A DNA stretch of 64,000 nucleotides from Galerina marginata. Its lineage: Eukaryota > Basidiomycota > Agaricomycetes > Agaricales > Galerinaceae. The notes under the pieces were generated by a model, which was not told the DNA's origin, did no database searches, and saw nothing but the letters and a program-made list of their open reading frames with translations. The stretch lies in contig JAECYW010000021.1 of the NCBI GenBank assembly GCA_023014335.1, positions 744,001-808,000 on the forward strand, written 5' to 3'. Positions 55,347-64,000 of this stretch are shown piece after piece (position 1 is the stretch's first letter; every line of letters starts with the position of its first letter). The position numbers and the translations under genes were made by a program.

Positions 55347-58167
55347 CTAAGCAGCTGATCCGCCTCTGCGTCGAAGTTTCCTGACATGGAACTCATCCTT
55401 TCGGATCTGAAGTTTGGCCTTTCCTTCATTCGACAGAGCAGCAAACCAGGTTTTCTCGTAGAGGGACTTAGGGAGCTCTGGAGCCGGTGTCCTTCGGGAA
55501 TTCTTCCTTCCGTCCCGTATCCTCCTCCCTGGTTTTGCTCCCTTGTTGGAGAACAACTCCTTGTCCTTGCGCCGCTGTCGGTCGACGATCTCCAGCTCCG
55601 CCTCGATGTTGCGCCGCCACGGCATTGCCATGACGTAGTAAACTTCATTTCCGGCCTCATCCACGTCGCTCTCGTCCGAGCTCATACCCTCATCTCCAAG
55701 CAGCTCGAAATATTTCTCCATATATTCCCAGAGTTCGACATCTGGGTCTCCTCGCTCCTTTTTTCTCGCAATAGTCTTCCCAATAATTTCGATGCGACGT
55801 GCGTATCTCTGAAAAAATGCGTCAGCTTCACCGAAGAAGAGGTATTGAAGCACATACACTAATCCGCCTCGATGTCGCGCGCCCAAGCATTCCCACTTCC
55901 TTCTTCCTCGCGACCATTCTCTATTCGACCTCGTTCACGGTTTCGATCTGCCCATCCTCCTTGACTTTTGGTTGGGCATCCTTCCAAACTGTCCTTGCAC
56001 GTTGCACTTGGTCATAGATAAGGTCGCGAAGATAGGCCTCTGAGCGTTAGGGAAGCGATTCCCAAGCCTCAGTTTGCAACTTGGTGCGCATGAGGTCAAC
56101 CATGAGGTCAAGCACTTGGACATTCCATTTAGACGAAATCTTTCCTCTCATGTCGATGCGAAGATCCGCTGCATCTGGCCCTGGACCTTTTCCGTCGTTG
56201 TAGAGACAAACAGCATCTTTCTCGGGTGGGTCGTGCAGAGCAAAATCTTCGAGAGCATCGACGCTGAAGCAGTCGTCCCTGACTTGTCGGGCAAGGTTCT
56301 ATATTCCTTGTAAGTAATTCGCTGGCTAGATAAATCGGGAAATCACTGACGAGATAATTTTTCCTTTCAAAGGTCTCATCGTTATCCTTCTCCTCTTCCA
56401 GTCGGCCTTTCGCAGACCTTTTGCGAGACGCGCTGGTGGGCTTTTTAGAGTTCTGGGGACCTTTGGTGAATTTGGCCTTCCGGATCGATATCCCGGTCAA
56501 CCTTTTTGCAAGGTCGTTCATAACGTCGCCAATCATCGCCTGGAATTCTTCCTTTGTCATGCGTGACGATTTTGTGTTGCTGTCATCATCGTCATCGTCG
56601 TCGTCGTCGTCGTCGCCATTATTCTCCTCATCTCCTTCTCCACCGTCGTTTCTGCCCGTTTGCCTGCGTTTGCCGTGCCGTTTGCGGCGTCTCTCATCTA
56701 CGTCGTCCATTTCGACATCTTCATTGACGGGGTCGTTATCGTCATCCTGTTTTCTGTCAGCAACGCACGACAAGACAATAGAATGATGACACCCACAGAG
56801 GCTTCAACCAACACAGTCGATGTTTTGGCCCCCTCCTTGTGTCTAATTTCCTTCCAGTTGGCTCCAGCCAATTTATTGGCCGATATGGATGGATTCTGTG
56901 CCTTGGATGATGTGGCCGAAGATTGTCCTCGTCCTGCATCTTCTTCAATGACTTCGTCTCCCATATGCTTATCGCTTGCTACTTCTTGATCGATATGGAC
57001 AGCAAATGCTCGAGTCACCTACTCGTTGCCCATGGAGTCGCTCGACTTTTTGTATCAATGTTGCCATTTGGCGCTCGCTACTTGCCTGCATCAAGCATCA
57101 ATCATCATGTTCAAGATTGGTTCAAGCCAGAGTAGTCACCCGAAGACGCTCAAATCTGTCCTTCCACTCTTTCTTCAGCTTCTCAGCATCCGCTTTCCGT
57201 TCCTCCTAACCAGGTTGTCAATTTCCATCCGAGTATGGAACTATGATTAAAATTACCTCCATACGCACGATTGCTGCCTTTGCGGCCTGTTCATGTCGTT
57301 CAGCAATGGCGACCGCATTCACAGCCTGTGCCTTCTCTCGCTACCGAGGCGTTAGTAAAGGCTAAGCAGAGAATTTTAATTTGACTCACTTCAATTTGCT
57401 GGATTCTCGCCTCTGCTTCCGCCTCCCTTTTCTGGGCAAGCACCGCCTGTTCTTCCTTTTCCTTAGCTAGCTTAGTTGCTTCAAGAGCCTCAGCCTCCCT
57501 TTTCCGAGCAAGGGCCGCCTCTTTTTCCTTTTCCTTCCGTGCAAGCTCAGCGGCCTCAACCGCTCGTTGTTTATCATGCTGGCTGGAGATAAATTGAGAT
57601 TGTCCGATCAAGCTCAATGAAACACACCTTTATCTGGTCCAGTTTTAACTCCAAATCCTTTTCCCTCTCACTACTCTCCTTCAAGCTTGCTGTTCGCGCC
57701 TCCCATTGCTTTCCCATTTCTTGAGCACTCCTCAATACTGCTTGAGCATCGTTTGTCATCTCATCAAGCGCCGCTTTCTTAGCGTCCAATTCCCGTGTCC
57801 TCTTGTCTTCCCATTGACGTGCTTGCATTTCTAGCTCTTCCTGGAATTTTTCGATCTACTTCGACTGCTCCTTTTGGAGCTTTTCTTGGAATACCCGCAT
57901 CCGCGTCTCCTGTTGGAGGAGTTGCTCCTTTTGAGTCACTGTCAGCTGGTTGAGGACCCTATTTGCCGAATGCAATTTGTGGTTTGGTGGACCATCCCTT
58001 CTCATGCGCTTTGTGATTTCCTTGGATGGGTCAGACTAGAAGGTTCAGTGGAAGCCTCTCCACTAGCTTACCACTTCACTGGAGCTGCCCCGCTTTTGAA
58101 CCAACGGGTCAGGATCAGGAATAGTGTCATGATCAAGTCGGAATTTAAACGCAGTCCTGCTGGGTAG
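55347..58167 (-). pseudogene. ORF A, right copy
   Basis: Mirror of the left ORF A, including both shared stops (now 56,048-56,050 and 55,922-55,924 on the minus strand). In addition it has its own stop: AAG to TAG at 57,856-57,858 inside the first coiled-coil exon. The C-terminal exon with SSDESD and FSNKGAKP remains open (55,886-55,347). Confidence 0.8.
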
Positions 58168-58411
58168 CTGCAGCGCCCGCCGTCGTCGCCCACCCATTTC
58201 GTCTGTATCGCATACAACGAAATTCGCTCAAGTTGGAACTGTTGTATTCATACACGGTTCTACTTTGCTAAGGCAATTTCTTTGGACGACTTTCATTTCC
58301 TTTGTATCAAATACATAGAAATCCTGCTGCGCTGTCGAAGTTGGGCTCGAGTTCTATTGTTTCAGTACATAGAACTCAAAACTTGTACTGCGGTTAACTA
58401 TTTAACTCGAT
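58168..58411. promoter_or_regulatory. Divergent spacer with family-2 dyads (right)
   Basis: Mirror of 31,804-32,047 with the same three dyads between the ORF A and transposase starts. Confidence 0.6.
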
Positions 58412-61400
58412 ATGCCTGCTCGAGGCAATGCAGTTTTTCAGTGCCTTTGTCAAGAGTGCACAAGTTCCGGCCCTGTTGGACCCGATGGTAGATCTTTAGG
58501 CAAAACGCTGAAAGCATCGGAGCGTATCGCTCACCTCAATCGTGTCAAGCTTGAAACTGAGCAGTCTCGCCTCGCGGCCGTTCGTGAAGCCGCGTCGTCT
58601 CTTTTCGCCGATACTTTAGCGGACGGCGGCCTCAGTACCGAGAGACAACCCAGTAAACTATGGTTTCACGAGATGAATATCAACGATCGTGCCCAGTAGT
58701 ACCTGCGGCTGCTGAACCCCCTCCCCTCAACGACATTCTTGCCGGCATTCAGAATCTTCAGATTTCGGACCCGTCTCCCCAGGCTGGCGATCTCCTGCAT
58801 CTTGCCCCCGACATTATATCCCAGAACACCGAGAATGATGACCAGCCCCCTCCTCTGATCAAGATGAAGAGTCGTTTGGAAAAACGCGAGGGAAATCGCA
58901 AGACCGAGAAAGCACACCTGGCCCTCAAAGCCATCCAGGAGCGCGCTGAAACATGTTCTGCCAAACTTTTGTCGCCCTCATCTGAGACTCTGACCCACGT
59001 GGAAGCCGAACTGATTCACGAACTGATTCAACTGCAAGTGTCTCTTAAGAGCGTTACGCGCAGTGTCCATTCAGTCATCACGGCGAAAGCCACCGTTACT
59101 AAATTTGTCGCCGATCTTCACGACCGCTTCGTCGAAGTTCGGAAGGCAATACCTGTGGATGAAAGCGTACCACTTCTGTTCAAGTCTGGTAAGGTTTTCC
59201 TGCAGACATGGTTGGAAATTCTTCTTATTTGTGCTTCCACAGATCATCACTTTAATATGCCAATTGATCGTCATGACCAGGTCGCCCAGATAGCCATGTT
59301 CATTTCAGTCGTCTGCGCAGTCATCATGGGCGCCAGTCGCCGCATGGGAGATTTTATCCTGGGTCTGCTCTCAGTAATGCTTCGCTGCGCCTTTCGGGAT
59401 CCATCAGGAAGTTTTACCATCAATCAACAGTACATTATCGACCAAATACCCCTTACCCTCGAACCCGCATTGGCTAGATTTAACTTGGAGCCCATGACTG
59501 TTGCCAACGCAGTTTGTCCGAGTTGTCACTGCACATACCCCCCCACCTTTGCTCTAGGGTCAGCTGTCCCCTCATATCCTCGTGAATGCAGTAATCGCCC
59601 CACTCCTGACTCGGATATTTGCAAGACGGCCCTTTCTGAACCTGACGAAGGCGCCAAACCTTTGAAAACTGTTATCTATCATAGTTTCCACGACTATCTC
59701 GGGGGACTCATATCACAGGGAGATCTGGAAAACATGGCGGATCGTACCAATGACGACTTGATGGCGTCGATCAATAGGGGTGAACCGGTTCCGGCCTACG
59801 TTACCGATATATCTCAAGCGGAATTCATTCGTACCTTCAAAGGTCCGGATGGGAACCGCCTCTTCGTCGATAGGCCCGGTACTGAAGGCCGTTACCTTTT
59901 TGCAATCAATGTTGATTTTTTCAGCGCTGAAGGTTCGACACCCAGAGGAGCCTCTGCATCTTGTGGGATAATATCGGCGGTGTGCCTCAGCCTCCCTTTC
60001 AGTGTTCGCTACAAGCCCGAGAATATATATGTCGCGTGTGTTATCCCTGGCCCAAATGAACCACACAATACAGAACTTAACCACTACCTTCGTCCGGTAA
60101 TTGACGATTTCTTGGTTTCTTGGGAACGCGGCGTACACTTTTCACGCACGGCCAACTACCCCAATGGAAGACTAACTCGCTGTGCAATAGCTTTGTCCGT
60201 CAATGACCTTCCAGCTGCACGCAAATTCAACCAATCGGCAAATCACAGCAGTAACCATTGCTGCAGCCGCTGCCGCTGCTATCATCAAGATACTCTCGGG
60301 AGGACCGATGTTGAAGCCGCTGATTGGAAACCCAAAGACCGGGATCAGCTTCGTCGTCAAGTCGAGGCTTGGAGAGATGCCCCTACTGTCAGAGACCAAG
60401 AAAAACTTTTTCAAGCGAACGGTATCCGATGGTCTGAAGTATGGCGCCTTCCGTATTGGGATCCACCCCGTATGTTGGTCGTCGACTCAATGCACTGTCT
60501 TTTGTTGGGCCTGGCCCAGTTTCATTTTCGGGATGTCCTTTGCCTGAGGGAAGTAACAGAAAAGGCAGAATTTGTCCCTGCTTTCGAACACAAATTCACA
60601 GAACCAGGCAAGGATTTCAAGGATCGGAAAGATGTATCTGAGAACGATTTGAAGCACATCCCTCACATCCACAGACGCCTATTGGAACCGATAGAGGGTC
60701 AAGATGAGCCGAATACCAAAACCTTAGAAGACAATCTGAAGACCTTGGAACGCCGTCTCTCTTCGAAAAACTCCAAAGCACTCGAATTTGTTTCTAGCAG
60801 CCTTGGCCTAAAGCTGCCAACAACCATACGTGCGAGTAAGGCTTCCTATGTAAAGCTCCTGATGGATTGGGTATGTACCCATAAGTTGTGGTCTCGATTC
60901 AAGCTAACCCTGTTATCTCTCAGCGGAAGATGCATCCATATACAATGCTCAATGCACCTGTCAAATTCGGGACTCCAGAAGTCATGGACCATATCCGAGC
61001 AGTCATTCGTGATATGGCTACTCCGTCTTGGCTTCCCTCTGTCCCACGTAACTTTGGCTTGCCAGCTGCGGGTACGCTAAAGGCGGATGAATGGCGAACC
61101 TTGGCCACTGTTTACCTTCCTGTTGCTCTTATTAGCACATGGGGAGAAGGTAGTGTTCATTCGGTTGCTTTGTCGTTGCGTCAAGCCCTTGACCACACAA
61201 TGGCACTGGTCTCTGCCATCACATTGGCTTGTATGCGCACGATGACTGAAGCTCGATCGAACGCCTACCTGACACACATGAAATTCTGGCTACACAACCT
61301 TACGGTCCTTCATCCTGACACTAAACCCCGTGTCAACTGCCATATGGTGCTCCATATCTTTGACTTCTTACGCCTGTTTGGCCCTGTACGTTCCTGGTGG

Positions 61401-62141
61401 TGCTTCCCATTTGAACGTCTGATTGGCCAGCTGCAGCGTCTTCCTCATAACCATAAATTTGGTAAGTCTATTTTATCGCAATTAAGAATCAACCTGACTC
61501 TTTTGTAGGTGAATTGGAAGCCACCATGCTCACCTATTATTCGAAGGCTGCGAAGTTGAAGCACTGGCTCGCCCGTCCAAATTGCCCACCGTTTATCAAG
61601 GAATGCAAGACTCTATTCGACAAATTTGCCGGTAATGCTATGCGCACATCCGACAACGACGACATTGCCGACTCTGCTTACCTGCCCGTTCCCCCTGCCT
61701 TGAAAAACATCTTCCATGATCCTAAAGTAGCGCTACGGGCCCGCCACCAGTCTAATGGCGTCTTCTTTTCCCGTTCAAGCACACATGTCGGCAACAGTCT
61801 TATCATGTATCGCCCAGATGGCAAGATGTCAGGCGCCCTTGTTCCTGCTTCCATCGAGTACATTGTCGCACAGCGGAATGGTCAACTTGACTATGTCGTT
61901 CGCCAACAACTACCTGCTGCTCCGGGGTCTGTCGACCCATTTCGCCATTATCCTCACTTTCCGGCAATGGTTTATTCCCCAGCCCTATCGCCTGAGCTCT
62001 TCCGTATTCGTCCTGAGTGGGTCGTATCACATTGTGCTCGGTGGAACTTAGATGATACAAGAACTGTTGTTCTTACTCTTTCCCGTGTATGTTTTTCACT
62101 CATTTGCTTTTGGGATATAAACTCATTCTTCTTAGGACTAA
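58412..62141 (+). CDS. tnp2: CACTA-type (Tnp2/CMC) transposase, right copy
   Basis: Exons 58,412-58,652, 58,697-60,870, 60,924-61,461, 61,509-62,086 and 62,136-62,141; 1178 aa, identical in translation to the left copy. The 44-bp first intron (GTAAAC..CCAG) joins RQP to VPAAAEPPP in frame. All motifs described for the left copy (CPSCHCTYPP, FAINVDFFSAEG, VVDSMHCLLLG, FGPVRSWWCFPFE) are present. Two identical open transposase genes in opposite orientation mean the locus could still supply transposase, if expressed. Confidence 0.87.
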
Positions 62142-62580
62142 CGACATTGGTGGTTCTGTGTCATTCTCGCTTTGGTACCCAGCTGTGTGGTTCTATCTAA
62201 ATGTACTATTACTCTGTATACAATTTCTTTTCTAGTACCGAGGACATTCTATTTGTGTGATTATTAAGTGAATTCTCTGTTCTAAATGTCAAGTCAGTAC
62301 ATTATAAGTTTTGTAGTCTACAATTGAGCAGCCATACAACTGGCTGCAACTGAGTGGTATTGGCCTTTATTACGGGTTCTGCTGGTCCATCATAGGGCTC
62401 GGCAGGTTGTCATAGACTTGACTGGTCCGTTGTTGCGATTGTTACGATTTGACATCTATCTACGTCTACAGGAGACTCAGGTTACACTAAAAAGAATAAC
62501 CTCGATAGACCAAGTGGTTGAGTGAATATGTGTGAATATGGTGCGGAAGTGTAAACGTTCATCCTTCTACAACCTAACAC
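62142..62580. other. 3' region between convergent genes (right)
   Basis: Mirror of 27,635-28,073; no gene seen. Confidence 0.4.
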
Positions 62581-63396
62581 TCAAAAAGAGAGGCTGGAGG
62601 GGGTACAAGGGCGAAAACCATTGGGGTACATATAATATGACCGTGATACTGGGTGAATAAGGGTTGAAAAGCTAATGCTTGGGTTTTTGTCGTCTGATTC
62701 GGGGGGTTGACCGGGTCTGCGTTTTTTGAGAGAATTGCGAAGAGCTCTGTAGCACCAACCTCCACGGTAGCAGGAGTCTGTAACATCTTCGATTTGGCCA
62801 TGATAAAGTGTTGCTGTTTCGTCAATAGGGAAATGAGTGCAAATTTCGACCATTAGTGGTGGTGGAGTGGTGGGACGGGATGGTGGTGCAGTACTAGGTG
62901 TCAGACTCGGTGTCGGAGGGGGTGAAATAGGTGTAGACGGGCGAGACTCGAGCTCGAGATATGTAGGATTGAAATCGGAGGTAATGTTGTGTACATGAAC
63001 ACGAAGTTTGAATGAGGATTTCACAGCTGGTTCTCGAACCATTAGGGTGAGCAACACTGGTTGGGGATCCTTGTTAAGTTGTTCAAGTGCAACAGAGATC
63101 TTGTGGACCTCAGCGCGCAGAACAAACAAAGCACATCGTTGCTCTCTGATCTTGTGAGCATCGTCGGTTAGTCTATACATTTTCTCCTCGAGGGCCTTGA
63201 ACTGAGTTAGCTGCTTTTCCCTTGCTGTAAAGTCCTTCCTCCATAAGCGAAAGCGAGCACATGAGGCGTTGGATGTTGGAAGGTTTGGGCGATAGTGAGG
63301 AAAGATACTGATACGACGTATAGATTTCCATGTTCTCGAAGGCGAACGGCGTTCAGGAAGTGGAAGACGAGGTTGAAATGGTGGGCAAAAGAACAT
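62581..63396 (-). CDS. Uncharacterised 271-aa ORF (right copy)
   Basis: Identical translation to 26,819-27,634: short charged helix, Pro/Thr-rich linker, no recognised domain. Confidence 0.5.
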   Translation of the reverse strand: MFFCPPFQPRLPLPERRSPSRTWKSIRRISIFPHYRPNLPTSNASCARFRLWRKDFTAREKQLTQFKALEEKMYRLTDDAHKIREQRCALFVLRAEVHKISVALEQLNKDPQPVLLTLMVREPAVKSSFKLRVHVHNITSDFNPTYLELESRPSTPISPPPTPSLTPSTAPPSRPTTPPPLMVEICTHFPIDETATLYHGQIEDVTDSCYRGGWCYRALRNSLKKRRPGQPPESDDKNPSISFSTLIHPVSRSYYMYPNGFRPCTPSSLSF

Positions 63397-63484
63397 GATC
63401 AGTGTTAATAGAATGTTGAAAGTAGCTGAGAATTGTATACGTGGCAGAGAGTGATCTGGGGTTTTTCGATGTTGGAGTGGTTGA

Positions 63485-64000
63485 AAATGGGATTTTAGTG
63501 TGTGTACGGAACCTCACTAGGACGGCCTAATGGTACTGAGCTTACGATGATGCTGACGACGACTGTCGAGGGCCCGGAGCTCGACAGGTGGCCGGAACAG
63601 CACCAGCGGGTAAGGTGGTGGTGGTTGTTGTTGTACATTGTTCCGTGATCATGAAGCGCGAGTAAAAGGATAGAGGACAGAATCGGGATGCGGGGCGGAA
63701 AAGGGTGTAAACCATTCGACGTAGGCTAGACGATTGGGTAAACGAGTGTGACGGAGGTGCTCTGGAAGACTTGCTCAAAAATCGAAGTCCTACGGATTGC
63801 ATTGGATATTTGAACGAGAGATTCCAGGATGACTAACTGACCTTCCAAGCAGGCCCCTTGGGTATGTTGATTCTCCCTGGCGTCCGCCATGCGTACGAAC
63901 ACAGTATCAAAATATGCGGGTAGTGATTTAGATCGACCTTTGGCTGGAACTAAAGGCGTCGCTCGAAGTCGTTCGACGGATTTCGTAAATCCAGGTGCTG
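63485..64000 (-). pseudogene. TE-associated protein remnant (right copy, cut by window)
   Basis: Mirror of 26,215-26,730 with the LAYVEWFTPF block near 63,720. Its 5' part lies beyond the window. Confidence 0.5.

Larger units (their letters stand above)
54039..64000 (-). repeat. Right arm of giant inverted repeat
   Basis: Mirror of 26,215-36,176 (x to 90,215 minus x). It is cut by the window end, so its outer limit is unknown. The only difference noticed is at 57,858, where the complement of the left base 32,357 is changed and an ORF A Lys codon becomes TAG. Confidence 0.95.

Overview
The window looks like a repeat-rich accessory region of an Agaricomycete (mushroom-forming basidiomycete) nuclear genome. 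Genes are split by short GT-AG introns (about 40-62 bp). Most coding matter belongs to transposon-borne families or to gene fragments. I see no tRNA, rRNA, CRISPR array or prokaryotic operon. Family names come from reading motifs and recalled family knowledge; no database search was possible.

Large-scale layout: the second half is dominated by an inverted duplication centred near 45,107. Left arm 26,215-36,176 and right arm 54,039-64,000 mirror each other base for base wherever I compared them, except one substitution (32,357 versus 57,858). The mirror is cut by the window end, so the arms may be longer. Inside the arms a second pair of segments (36,177-39,000 and 51,140-53,601) is also inverted but visibly diverged. 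The switch from identical to diverged falls exactly where the right copy carries a foreign piece of a Cyc8/Ssn6 TPR gene.

Each arm carries one CACTA-like (Tnp2/CMC) element module: a five-exon transposase of about 1178 aa, a divergent coiled-coil/acidic gene (called ORF A here; nonsense-mutated), a large uncharacterised gene (ORF B; intact 1042 aa on the left, broken on the right), and two further ORFs beyond the transposase 3' end. Several families of short inverted-repeat sequences sit between these genes. In each family the centre is conserved while the outer complementary arms differ from copy to copy, so the pairing is kept but not the sequence. I rate these stem-variable, core-conserved dyads and the perfect 38-bp hairpin at 47,715-47,796 as the most interesting unexplained signals.

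Left part (1-26,000): a coiled-coil gene (minus, 1.2-2.9 kb), an unknown multi-exon gene (4.0-5.1 kb), broken copies of ORF A and ORF B (6.2-11.6 kb), an intact 300-aa F-box-like gene (13.8-14.8 kb), an intact 172-aa gene divergent from an ORF A copy (16.7-19.1 kb), a degraded second version of that divergent pair (19.1-22.8 kb), a small 131-aa gene (23.6-24.1 kb), and dyad-rich DNA up to the left arm.

Central spacer (39,000-51,100): dyad-rich DNA, a transposase copy with its catalytic middle deleted, a 616-aa REase-kinase fusion of the Crinkler-associated type, a 379-bp hAT-type MITE with clear 8-bp target duplication, WD40 fragments, a small transposase fragment next to hairpin arrays, a WD40 gene split into two head-on halves, and a basidiomycete-type gene with a G-run frameshift.
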